Assembly: GCF_003050785.1 (NCBI RefSeq)
Contig: NZ_QAOH01000002.1
Location: forward strand, 186,001-250,000
Reading direction: 5' to 3'
Length of the DNA: 64,000 nt
Source of the DNA: Celeribacter persicus
Lineage (GTDB): Bacteria > Pseudomonadota > Alphaproteobacteria > Rhodobacterales > Rhodobacteraceae
Shown here: positions 34,987 to 43,323 of the stretch, in pieces
How positions within the stretch are numbered: position 1 is the first letter of the stretch
Layout: the number at the start of each line of letters is the position of its first letter
Translations under genes and position numbers: made by a program
Notes under the pieces: model-generated
Database searches by the model: none
The model's input: only the letters and a program-made list of their open reading frames with translations
What the model was told of the DNA's origin: nothing

Positions 34987-36591
34987 ATGCTTGGCCTGAA
35001 ATCCGACCCGTGGTTCGAGAACGGACAGAAAAAGGCCGTTCTGGCCTCTGACGCGATGATCGTCGCGCCCAGCCCGCAAGCCACGCTTGCCGGTTACGAT
35101 ATGCTGCGTGCCGGCGGCTCGGCCATGGATGCGGCAATTGCCGCCATGGGCGTGACCAGCGTGGTCGAAGCTTCGCAGGCCGGACCGGGCGGCGATTGTT
35201 TTGCGCTCATTTTCGATCCGAAATCCGGGCTTCACGCCTATAACGGTTCGGGCCGGCCCCCCATGGCGCTGACCGCCGACGCCCTGCGCGCAGAAGGCCA
35301 TCAGGTGGTGCCCCGGGTCAGCCCCCATTCGGTGACGGTCCCCGGCGCAATCGAGGCCTGGTGCCGGCTGCACCGGGATTTCGGGCGCAAGGATCTGGCG
35401 GACGTTCTCGCCGCCGGGATCCATTATGCCGAAGACGGCTTTGTCCTTCATCCGCGCGTGGTGCGCGACTGGCACGAAAGCCGCGATCTTCTGATCGCCC
35501 GCCCAGAGACCGCCCGCCATTTTCTGAAAAACGGCCAGCCGCCACAGATCGGCGACCGCTGGGCCCTGCCCGGCTATGGCGCAGTTTTGCGTTCGGTGGC
35601 CCATCAGGGACCCGACGCTTTCTATCAGGGGGCCTTTGCCGAACGCCTGGTGGGCTTTCTGCGCGATCTTGGCGGTGCTCATACCCTTGCGGATTTTGCC
35701 GGTCATCAGGGCGAGTACGTTCCCCCGGCCTCGGTCGACGCCTATGGGCAAAGCTTTTATGAATGCCCACCGAACGGCCAGGGTCTGTCGGCCCTGGCAC
35801 TCATCCGCATGGTCGAGACTGCCCTGTCGGACACAACACTGAACAGTCTTGATGGTCATCACCTTTTGTCCGAGGCCAGCAAAATCGCCTTTGCCCTGCG
35901 CGACGATCTGATTGCTCAGCCCGAGGCCATGACCCGCTCCGTCGACGACATCCTCTCCGATGCTGCCCTTGCCCGGATGCTGAACCATGTGAGCAGCGAC
36001 ACGGTGCGCCCGCGACGCCCGGCCACCGATTACCTGCCCGAGCACAAAGATACCTCCTATGTCACCGTGGTGGATCGCGACGGCATGGCGGTCAGTCTGA
36101 TCTCTTCGGTTTTCACCGATTTCGGCAGCACATTGGTCGAACCGGAAAGTGGCATCATCCTGCAAAACCGCGGGGCCGGGTTCTCTTTGATCCCCGGTCA
36201 CCCGAACGAACTGGCCCCGGGCAAGCGCCCGCTGCACACGATCATCCCCGGAATGGCGCTCAAGGATGGCAAGCCCAGCCTCAGCTTCGGCGTGACAGGC
36301 GGAGATTATCAACCGGTGGGTCATGCTGTGCTGGCGCAGGGCATTTTCGCCGAAGGACTCGACCCGCAGGAAGCGCTGAACATGCCGCGCAGCCATTGCA
36401 TGAAAGACCAGATCAGTGTTGAAGAGGTGCTTGCCCCCGAGATCCGCACGGGCCTTGCCGAAAAGGGGCATAATCTTGCTCTCTCGACCCACCCGATCGG
36501 CGGCGGCCATGCGATTTTTGTCGATCAGACCCGTGGGGTTCTGGTCGGCGGCACGGACAGCCGCCGGGATGGGATCGTCGCGGGTTACTGA
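34987..36591 (+). CDS. gamma-glutamyltransferase-like Ntn hydrolase
   Basis: A 534-residue GGT-family protein. Self-cleavage would occur before Thr356 in DTSYVTVVDRDGMAVSLISSVF, where the family has the nucleophile threonine. The N-terminal part has ATLAGYDMLRAGGSAMDAAIAA and PGGDCFALIF, and the small subunit has GFSLIPGHPNELAPGKRPLHTI and a glycine-rich end (GGDYQPVGHAVLAQG). No signal peptide is visible, whereas classical GGT is periplasmic. Many relatives are cytosolic acylases or gamma-glutamyl hydrolases of unknown substrate. It follows the IclR gene by 28 bases and its stop overlaps the convergent oppF-type gene by 7 bases. Confidence 0.85.
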   Translation: MLGLKSDPWFENGQKKAVLASDAMIVAPSPQATLAGYDMLRAGGSAMDAAIAAMGVTSVVEASQAGPGGDCFALIFDPKSGLHAYNGSGRPPMALTADALRAEGHQVVPRVSPHSVTVPGAIEAWCRLHRDFGRKDLADVLAAGIHYAEDGFVLHPRVVRDWHESRDLLIARPETARHFLKNGQPPQIGDRWALPGYGAVLRSVAHQGPDAFYQGAFAERLVGFLRDLGGAHTLADFAGHQGEYVPPASVDAYGQSFYECPPNGQGLSALALIRMVETALSDTTLNSLDGHHLLSEASKIAFALRDDLIAQPEAMTRSVDDILSDAALARMLNHVSSDTVRPRRPATDYLPEHKDTSYVTVVDRDGMAVSLISSVFTDFGSTLVEPESGIILQNRGAGFSLIPGHPNELAPGKRPLHTIIPGMALKDGKPSLSFGVTGGDYQPVGHAVLAQGIFAEGLDPQEALNMPRSHCMKDQISVEEVLAPEIRTGLAEKGHNLALSTHPIGGGHAIFVDQTRGVLVGGTDSRRDGIVAGY

Positions 36592-37580
36592 GCCTCGACC
36601 ATGTGACAGGCCACCACTTGCCCACCCGTCTGAATTTTCGGCGGGCGGGTGCTCCGGCATAACTCGCTCGCCATCTGGCAGCGCGGCGCAAAAGGACAGC
36701 CGGTGCCGGCGTTGCGATCGAAACTGTCGGGCAGCACGATCTGCTCTTTTTCCATGCCCGGATGGCTGCGCGGGATCGCCGAGATCAGCGCCTTGGTATA
36801 GGGATGTTTCGGGGCGTGTATTACGTCGCGCGTCGGACCGATTTCGACGATCATCCCCGCATACATCACCGCCACGCGTTGGGAGACATATTCGACCACC
36901 GCCATGTCATGGGTCACGAAAAGCATGGCAAGTCCCAGATCGCGCTGCAAATCCAGAAACAGGTTCAGCACATCCGCCTGAACCGAGACATCCAGCGCAG
37001 ACACCGGTTCATCGCAGATCAAAAGATCGGGTTGCAGGGCGAGCGCTCTGGCGATGCCGATCCGCTGCCGCTGTCCACCCGAAAAATCGCGGGAGGTGCG
37101 GTCAAGCTGATCCGGGCGTAATCCGACCCGCGACACCAGATCGAGAATGCGTGCTTTCTGCTCTACCTTGGGCAGTCCGGCATTCGCCATCGGTTCGGCC
37201 AGAATATTGCGCACCGGCATCAAGGGATTGAGCGACGCATAGGGGTCCTGAAACACCATCTGCATATGTTCGCGGATCTTACGCAGATCGGCTCGGGTTG
37301 CATTGGTCAAACGGCGTCCGTTGACGAAAACTGTCCCGTCATCCACCTCGGTCAGCCCCATGATCGCACGTGACAGCGTGGTCTTGCCACAGCCGGATTC
37401 TCCTACAAGGCCAAGCACTTCGCCTTTTTCAACCGACAAAGACACATCGTCCAGCGCATGGACAAAACGCGTCTTGCGCGTCTCAGGGTCGCGGCCGGTC
37501 GCATAGGCTTTTTTGAGACCGACGACCTCAAGCGCCTTGGCTTGCAACGTCACGGCAGGCTTTGGGGCGGACTGGCTCAT
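36585..37580 (-). CDS. ABC importer ATPase, OppF/DppF type
   Basis: A 331-residue ATPase. Walker A is GLVGESGCGKTTLS, the signature is FSGGQRQRIGIARAL, Walker B is LLICDEPVSALD, and the H-loop is FVTHDMAVV. The C-terminal oligopeptide-transporter extension (CPFAPRCQMASELC) is present. It starts inside the end of the OppD-type gene with a 4-base overlap (ATGA) and is the last gene of the importer operon. Confidence 0.93.
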   Translation of the reverse strand: MSQSAPKPAVTLQAKALEVVGLKKAYATGRDPETRKTRFVHALDDVSLSVEKGEVLGLVGESGCGKTTLSRAIMGLTEVDDGTVFVNGRRLTNATRADLRKIREHMQMVFQDPYASLNPLMPVRNILAEPMANAGLPKVEQKARILDLVSRVGLRPDQLDRTSRDFSGGQRQRIGIARALALQPDLLICDEPVSALDVSVQADVLNLFLDLQRDLGLAMLFVTHDMAVVEYVSQRVAVMYAGMIVEIGPTRDVIHAPKHPYTKALISAIPRSHPGMEKEQIVLPDSFDRNAGTGCPFAPRCQMASELCRSTRPPKIQTGGQVVACHMVEAQ

Positions 37581-38572
37581 TCTGGCTCCTCGGAATTGTG
37601 ACAGGCCACGCTCTGGTTCTCGCTGGTGGTCGACAGCGGCGGCACATCCTTAAAGCAGAATTCGGTGGCGTGCTCGCAGCGACCGGAAAAGATGCAACCC
37701 CGTCGGCCTGGTTCAAAATGTTCGACAATGCCAGGAATGCCCGCGATCCGGACATGTTCGTCCTCTTGGCTTGCCGTCAGGCTCGTCCCCAGACGGGGCA
37801 TCGAGGCCAGCAGCGCCTTGGTATAGGGGTGGCGCGGACGATCGAAAATATCTTCGACACGCCCCTCCTCGACCTTATAGCCCGCATACATGACGACCAC
37901 CCGATGCGCGATCTCGGCCACGACACCGAAGTCATGCGTAATCAACAGGATCGCCGTGCCGTTTCTTTCATTGATCTCCCGCAAAACCGACAAAATCTGC
38001 GCCTGAACCGTCACATCGAGGGCCGTCGTGGGCTCATCAGCAATGATCAGCTGCGGTTCGGCGATCAGGGCTAGCGCGATCACCACCCTTTGCCTTTGCC
38101 CGCCCGACAACTGATGCGGATAGGCCCGCATCTTGTCCTCGGGATACGGCAGATTCACCTGACGCAGGATATCGAGTGCCCGCGCCCGGGCCACGCGGGG
38201 GCTGAGCCCATAGTGGATTTCCAACGGCTCGGCCACCTGGGCCCCGATAGTCATCGTCGGATTGAGCGCCGTCATGGGCTCTTGAAAAATCATCGAAATC
38301 TCGCGCCCGCGAATCTTGCGCATCTTGCGTTCCGGCAGGTTCTGAATCTCACGACCGTTGAGCTTGATCGTGCCTCCCTTCACGCGCCCGCGTCCCTCCG
38401 GCAACAGACCGGAAATGGAATAGGAGGTCGCGCTTTTCCCACAGCCGGATTCACCGACCAGCGCAACGATTTCCCCCGGCTGTATCTCCAGATTCAGCCC
38501 GTTGACCGCGCGCACAGCGGAGGCGCCGGAGCCGAATTCGGTCACAAGCCCATCAAGCGACAATAGCGACAT
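37577..38572 (-). CDS. ABC importer ATPase, OppD/DppD type
   Basis: A 331-residue ATPase. Walker A is LVGESGCGKSATSYS, the signature is LSGGQRQRVVIALAL, Walker B is LIIADEPTTALD, and the switch histidine is in LLITHDFGVVAEIA. It pairs with the following OppF-like gene as a heterodimer and has the oligopeptide-transporter C-terminal extension (FSGRCEHATEFC). It begins 11 bases after the permease stop. Confidence 0.93.
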   Translation of the reverse strand: MSLLSLDGLVTEFGSGASAVRAVNGLNLEIQPGEIVALVGESGCGKSATSYSISGLLPEGRGRVKGGTIKLNGREIQNLPERKMRKIRGREISMIFQEPMTALNPTMTIGAQVAEPLEIHYGLSPRVARARALDILRQVNLPYPEDKMRAYPHQLSGGQRQRVVIALALIAEPQLIIADEPTTALDVTVQAQILSVLREINERNGTAILLITHDFGVVAEIAHRVVVMYAGYKVEEGRVEDIFDRPRHPYTKALLASMPRLGTSLTASQEDEHVRIAGIPGIVEHFEPGRRGCIFSGRCEHATEFCFKDVPPLSTTSENQSVACHNSEEPE

Positions 38573-38583
38573 GACACACTCCT

Positions 38584-39414
38584 TTAGCGCGAAGACGCCA
38601 GAAAACGTCGGTTGAACCCGTTGCCAAGCAGGGTGATCCCCAGAACGGTCAGGCTCAGCAAAATGCCGGGAAAGAGGATCAGAGACGGGTGGATTTGAAA
38701 GAAAAGCTGGCCGTCGGCGATCACATTCCCCCAGCTCGGAATCTCAGGCGGAACGCCGGCGCCGAGGAAAGACAGCATGGATTCCGTGATCATTGCACTT
38801 GCCGCCACAAAGGTCAGCTGCACCATGACCGGGGCGATGATATTGGGCAGGATATGGCGCCACAGAAGCATCGGCAGCGTCGTGTTCATGGTGATCGCAG
38901 CCTCGACAAAGGGCTTTTCGCGCAGCGACAACACATGGGCGCGGACCACCCGGGTGACCCGCGGAATTTCGGTGATGGTGATTACGAACAGGATGTTCAT
39001 CAGGCTCGGCCCGGTCAACGCCATCATGGCAATCGCCAAAAGGATCGGCGGGATGGACATCAACCCGTCCATGACACGCATGATGACCCCGTCCGTGCCC
39101 CGCAGAAAGCTGGCAACCATGCCCAGAAACAGCCCCGCCACACCAGTAATGACAGCGACCGTCACCGCCACGATCAGCGAAATGCGCCCGCCATAGAGCG
39201 TCCGGCTCCAGACGTCCCGGCCCAGCATATCGGTGCCAAACCACGCCTCCGCCCCCGGAGCAAGCAGGCGTTTGGCCGGGTTTAGATGGGTCGGATCGAC
39301 CGTATGCCAGAGCGGCGCGCCTATGGCGGAAATTGCAATGAGGGTCAAAAGCAGCGCCCCGAGCCAGAGCGGAGGGTTGCGGCGGATTTCAGAAACCAGA
39401 CGGCGGAAAAACAT
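38584..39414 (-). CDS. ABC importer permease, DppC type
   Basis: A permease of about 276 residues with six predicted membrane segments and the EAA-type cytoplasmic loop (EAAITMNTTLPMLLWRHILPNI). The family motif FGTDMLGRDVWSRTLYGGR lies after the first loop. Two starts are possible: 39414 (MFFRRLV), 13 bases after the dppB-type stop with AGGGG upstream, and 39459 (MSSLTLASP), which overlaps that gene by 32 bases. I prefer the first. Confidence 0.9.
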   Translation of the reverse strand: MFFRRLVSEIRRNPPLWLGALLLTLIAISAIGAPLWHTVDPTHLNPAKRLLAPGAEAWFGTDMLGRDVWSRTLYGGRISLIVAVTVAVITGVAGLFLGMVASFLRGTDGVIMRVMDGLMSIPPILLAIAMMALTGPSLMNILFVITITEIPRVTRVVRAHVLSLREKPFVEAAITMNTTLPMLLWRHILPNIIAPVMVQLTFVAASAMITESMLSFLGAGVPPEIPSWGNVIADGQLFFQIHPSLILFPGILLSLTVLGITLLGNGFNRRFLASSR

Positions 39415-39427
39415 GCGATCGCCCCTG

Positions 39428-40369
39428 TTAATAGGTGATGCGAGGGTCAAAGACGACATAGCAGATATCCACCAGTAGATTGACGAGGATGTAGATCAGC
39501 GACATCAGGACAACGACGCCTTGAATGACGGGGTAATCCCGCTGAGAAATCGCATCGACGGTCAGCCGCCCCAGCCCCGGAATGGCAAAAACGGCTTCGG
39601 TCACGACAACCCCGCTGACCAGCGCGGCAAAGGTCATTCCGACCACCGTCACGATCGGCACGGCGGCATTGCGCATCACATGTCGGGCCACAAGGCGCGA
39701 CATGGACATGCCTTTGGAGCGTGCAGTGCGGATGTAATCCTGATCCAGCACATCGATCACCGCATCCCGGCTCACCCGGGCAATCCAACCGGCAAAGACC
39801 GGGGTCAGCGCGAGCGACGGTAGAAACATTTTCGACAGGAAAGGCCAAAGCCCTTCAGAGATCGGGGTGAATCCCATCACCGGCAGAAGATGCAGCTTGA
39901 GAGACAAGCCCCAGATCAGCAAATAGGCCAGCACGAAAACCGGCACGGAAAAGCCGAACACCGCCAGCCCTTCAACCAGCTTGTTCACAAGCCCACGCGG
40001 ACGCAGCCCGCCCCAGATGCCCAAAGGCAGACCAATCCCGACAGAGAGAACCATCGCACACACCGTGAGCGAAAGCGTCGCCTCAAGACGCTGTCCGATC
40101 AGCGTCACCACCGGCAGTTTGGTCAGGATCGAGGTGCCCAGATCTCCGGTCATGATCCCGCCGAGCCAGTGCAGATAGCGCAGGATGAACGGATCGTTCA
40201 GCCCCATCTGATCCCGGATCGCGTCGAGATCGGCAAGCGAGGCCTGATCCCCGGCAAGGACCCGCGCAGGATCGCCGCCCGCCAGCGCCATCAGGGAAAA
40301 AATGACAAAGGACACCACGAAAAGCGTAGGCACGGTCGCACCGATGCGTTTCAGAATGTAGGTTAGCAT
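39428..40369 (-). CDS. ABC importer permease, DppB type
   Basis: A 313-residue permease starting MLTYILKRIGATVPTLFVVS, which is the typical N-terminus. The EAA loop is DYIRTARSKGMSMSRLVARHVM and the periplasmic loop carries DPARVLAGDQASLAD. With the DppC-type gene it forms the membrane pore. It follows the substrate-binding gene after a gap that holds a strong hairpin. Confidence 0.93.
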   Translation of the reverse strand: MLTYILKRIGATVPTLFVVSFVIFSLMALAGGDPARVLAGDQASLADLDAIRDQMGLNDPFILRYLHWLGGIMTGDLGTSILTKLPVVTLIGQRLEATLSLTVCAMVLSVGIGLPLGIWGGLRPRGLVNKLVEGLAVFGFSVPVFVLAYLLIWGLSLKLHLLPVMGFTPISEGLWPFLSKMFLPSLALTPVFAGWIARVSRDAVIDVLDQDYIRTARSKGMSMSRLVARHVMRNAAVPIVTVVGMTFAALVSGVVVTEAVFAIPGLGRLTVDAISQRDYPVIQGVVVLMSLIYILVNLLVDICYVVFDPRITY

Positions 40370-40397
40370 GGATATGTCTTCCGTCGACCGTTTGGGT

Positions 40398-40425
40398 CTC
40401 CGGCGCGGCCGTCACCGCGCCGGAG
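40398..40425 (-). other. intercistronic hairpin between binding protein and permease genes
   Basis: CTCCGGCGCGG (40398-40408) and CCGCGCCGGAG (40415-40425) are perfectly complementary, giving an 11-bp stem with a 6-base loop and no T-run. Hairpins after a binding-protein gene often stabilise that message or reduce read-through, so the binding protein is made in excess over the permeases. It lies 12 bases after the binding-protein stop codon. Confidence 0.65.
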
Positions 40426-40437
40426 GATATCAGAGCA

Positions 40438-42024
40438 TCACTCTTTCGTGGCACCCCAGAAGACCGGTGTCGAGGTCTTGTAGTTGAAGCCGACAAGCGA
40501 GGTCCGCATCGCCACCGGCTGTGAGAACACGCCCCAGAGCAGCGTTGGCAGGCTTGCCTGCGCCAGCACGTTGATCTGATCGACCATGTCCTGGCGTTTT
40601 GCAGGGTCGGTTTCACTGGTGAAGGCATCCTGAAGGGCGCGCATCTCTTCGTCACAGGACCAGCCGGCGTAGTCCATGTTACAGTTGTTGTTCAGGTAAA
40701 GATGCGCCACCGGCGACGAGGTGTCCATCGCCGAAAGATAGGAAATAAAGGCCGACCAGCCCCCCTCAGATACCGGGGCTTTCGAGGCGCGGCGTTCAAA
40801 GAGCGTGTTCAGATCCATCACGTCGACACGCACGGGAATACCCGCCTCGCCCAGTTCCTGCTTGATCACCTGAGCGGCGTTCACCGCCAGATCGTCATCA
40901 CTGGTCAAAAGTACCATTTCCTCACCGGCATACCCGGATTCGGTCAAAAGCGCCTTGGCCTTGTCTAGATCGCGCACTTTATATTGTTCACCGCCTTTAT
41001 GGGCCTCGAATGGCGTGCCGCAGGAGAAGAACGACGTACAATCAGGATCCTGATCCTCCGGAGACACACCTGCCCCGGTCATGATTTCACCACGGTCCAG
41101 CGCATAGGCCACGGCCTGACGCACCTTCGGATTGTCGAACGGCGGCTGCAAATGGTTGAAGCGCATCAGGCCGATGTTCCCGGCATTGGGGCCCGGATCA
41201 AGCACGTCGATATCGGGATTGGCACGCAGCACCGGCAAGAGATCGAAGGGCGGATATTGCAGGAAGTCGAGCTCGCCGGTTTGAATCCCCGCAATCTGCG
41301 AGGCGGCATCGGAGACCGACACCAGTTCGATCGGCGTCACAGCGGTCTTGTCTCCGAACATGCCCGACGGCGCCTCATCGCGTGAGACAAAATTCGGGTT
41401 CGGTTTGAAGACGGCCTTGCTGCCCGGCGCGAATTCGTCTGCGATGAAAAGATACGGGCCAGAGCCCAGAACCTCGGTATTCGCTTCGGTCACGGGCTTG
41501 TCGGCCAGCGCTTTCGGCATGATAAAGGGCACCGGCGAGCCTTCTTTCGAGAGGGCATCCAGAACCATGCTGAACGGCTTGGCCAGTTTCAGCTCGACAG
41601 TCAGAGGATCGAGCGCCGTCAGGCTTTCTGCCGCCGCCATCATCTGACCGCCCAGCCCGTCGCGCTGGCTCCAGCGGGTGATAGACGCCACGACATCGTC
41701 CGAGGTCACCGGCGTCTCATCCGACCAGATCAGCCCGTCGCGCAACACGAACGTATAGATCAGCCCATCGTCGGACACGGTGTAGCTGTCCAGCATCTGT
41801 GGCTTGATTTCGCCTTCGCCATCGCGGGCAAACAACGTGTCATAGACCATAAAACCAAAGGTTCGGGTGGCATAGGAAGACGAAGAGATCGGATCGAGCA
41901 CCTGCAGGTCACCCCCCAGGACCGCCCGGATCTCATCGGCGCGCGCCGCGCCGCTCAACGCCAATGTGGTCACCGCCATGGCAACCGACGCAGTCAACGT
42001 CTTTTTCAGTGTGTGCATGGTCAT
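40438..42024 (-). CDS. ABC importer periplasmic substrate-binding protein, family 5
   Basis: A 528-residue periplasmic binding protein with signal peptide (MTMHTLKKTLTASVAMAV, cleavage after SGAARA). The SBP family 5 markers are LGGDLQVLDPISSSSYATRTF, TLFARDGEGEIKPQMLDSY and YTFVLRDGLIWSDETPVTSDDVV. The first of two nearby ATGs has AGGAG 8 bases upstream. Relatives bind dipeptides, glutathione, opines and nickel chelates, so the ligand cannot be assigned. One of the three palindromic operators lies 87-105 bases before the start. Confidence 0.92.
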   Translation of the reverse strand: MTMHTLKKTLTASVAMAVTTLALSGAARADEIRAVLGGDLQVLDPISSSSYATRTFGFMVYDTLFARDGEGEIKPQMLDSYTVSDDGLIYTFVLRDGLIWSDETPVTSDDVVASITRWSQRDGLGGQMMAAAESLTALDPLTVELKLAKPFSMVLDALSKEGSPVPFIMPKALADKPVTEANTEVLGSGPYLFIADEFAPGSKAVFKPNPNFVSRDEAPSGMFGDKTAVTPIELVSVSDAASQIAGIQTGELDFLQYPPFDLLPVLRANPDIDVLDPGPNAGNIGLMRFNHLQPPFDNPKVRQAVAYALDRGEIMTGAGVSPEDQDPDCTSFFSCGTPFEAHKGGEQYKVRDLDKAKALLTESGYAGEEMVLLTSDDDLAVNAAQVIKQELGEAGIPVRVDVMDLNTLFERRASKAPVSEGGWSAFISYLSAMDTSSPVAHLYLNNNCNMDYAGWSCDEEMRALQDAFTSETDPAKRQDMVDQINVLAQASLPTLLWGVFSQPVAMRTSLVGFNYKTSTPVFWGATKE

Positions 42025-42110
42025 TTCTTATCTCCTGTTGGATGGATATACGGCGGTTTTTCCCGCCAGGTCTTTTCCTGCAGTCTACACTTTTCTTTTT
42101 GTTTTGCGTA

Positions 42111-42128
42111 TTTTTCTTATAGGAAATT
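42111..42128 (-). promoter_or_regulatory. palindromic operator A, upstream of the ABC importer operon
   Basis: TTTTTC-TTATAG-GAAATT on the plus strand; the core TTTCTTATAGGAAA (42113-42126) is a 12-of-14 palindrome. The same core occurs at 48368-48381 and 51675-51688. It lies about 90 bases upstream of the binding-protein start. Confidence 0.7.
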
Positions 42129-42180
42129 TATCATCATTCCGTGAAACCCCTCATTTTGACCAAAGGGGCACGGTCTGCGA

Positions 42181-43323
42181 TCAAAATAGGGGCAGTGGCT
42201 GTTCCTCCAGACCGGCCGCCCATGTGGCGACCTCAGCGGTTGGACGATCCTCAAGCACCGCCTGCACCACACCTGAAGCGATCAGGGGGGCCAGCTTGAA
42301 ACCGTGACCGGAACAGGCCGAAATCGCAAAGCCGCGGGCACCGGGTTGAACAAGTCGGAATGTTTCATCATCCGTCACAGTGTAAAAACAGGCTTTCGGA
42401 TCGATGATCCGGTAGTCGTCCACATTGCGATAGGCCTTTTGCATCGCAGCCCAGATCGGCGCGATATCGTCATCGGTCGCCATCCGGTCCTCATCGGGAT
42501 TCCCCGTCAGCGAAAAGCGATGATCCCCGATTTTAAGCCGTGTCCCGCAACGCGGCGGCAGACAGTAAAGCCCCGCCTCCTTTTCCCGGACCACGACGAC
42601 GGGGGCGCTCTGCCAGCTCTTCATCAGCGTCGGCGGCGGTGCCAGATAGAGGACGGCCTGACGCGAGGGGACGGCGACACCGTCAAGCTCGGGCACCAGA
42701 CGACTGATCCACGCGCCCGCTGCGACAATCACCTTATCGGCCTCCTCAACCCCTTTGTCAGTCGTGATTTTCCCAGCTTCGGGGTCTACGGACTGCACTG
42801 GGGTAAAAGCGTTGAGCTCGACGCCCATCAGGGTCAGATGCACCACCAGATCAGTCAGAATCCGACGCGGAAACAACAGGCCCGAACCACCCACCTCAAC
42901 CGCACGGAAAATGCCATCGGGGTTCAGCACCGGTAAACGATCCGCCACCTCAGTCGCGCTCAGCTCCTTGCAGGGGACCCCCAGTTCAGCCAGCTGGCGG
43001 GTGGTGTTGTCATACCAGTCGTCTTCGTGCCGCAGCACATAAATACCGCCTGTCTCTTCGTAATGTCTGACACCCAGATCGGCCCAAAGCGCATCCCAAG
43101 CGCGAAACGCATCCGGCATCAACCGGGCATAACCATTGAGCTTGCCATAGGCATGGCGGTTGATCCGGTGTTCATCGAAGGACGAAGACACCGGGTTGGG
43201 GATCGGCCCCTGATCAAAAAGGCGGACTTTCACGCCACGCTTCGCCAGCGCCCAGGAGAGGCTCAGCCCCATGATCCCGGCGCCGACAACGATCACGGTT
43301 TCGACAGACGTTTTGCCCGACAT
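42181..43323 (-). CDS. sarcosine-oxidase-like FAD-dependent amino acid oxidase
   Basis: A 380-residue DAO-family flavoprotein close to monomeric sarcosine oxidase and N-methyltryptophan oxidase. The N-terminal FAD motif is VIVVGAGIMGLSLSWALAKRG. The cysteine that carries covalent FAD in this family is seen as Cys312 in DPKACFYTVTDDE, and the closing motif is ISACSGHGFKLAPL. It would oxidise an N-methyl or secondary/primary amino acid to an imine with hydrogen peroxide. The ATG abuts the HyuB stop codon (TGAATG), so it is the last gene of the lyase/HyuAB operon. Confidence 0.87.
   Translation of the reverse strand: MSGKTSVETVIVVGAGIMGLSLSWALAKRGVKVRLFDQGPIPNPVSSSFDEHRINRHAYGKLNGYARLMPDAFRAWDALWADLGVRHYEETGGIYVLRHEDDWYDNTTRQLAELGVPCKELSATEVADRLPVLNPDGIFRAVEVGGSGLLFPRRILTDLVVHLTLMGVELNAFTPVQSVDPEAGKITTDKGVEEADKVIVAAGAWISRLVPELDGVAVPSRQAVLYLAPPPTLMKSWQSAPVVVVREKEAGLYCLPPRCGTRLKIGDHRFSLTGNPDEDRMATDDDIAPIWAAMQKAYRNVDDYRIIDPKACFYTVTDDETFRLVQPGARGFAISACSGHGFKLAPLIASGVVQAVLEDRPTAEVATWAAGLEEQPLPLF

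Noticed and set aside
34789-36660. A 623-codon minus-strand frame over the GGT-like gene
   Set aside because: Antisense to a gene with a clear catalytic threonine and GGT motifs.
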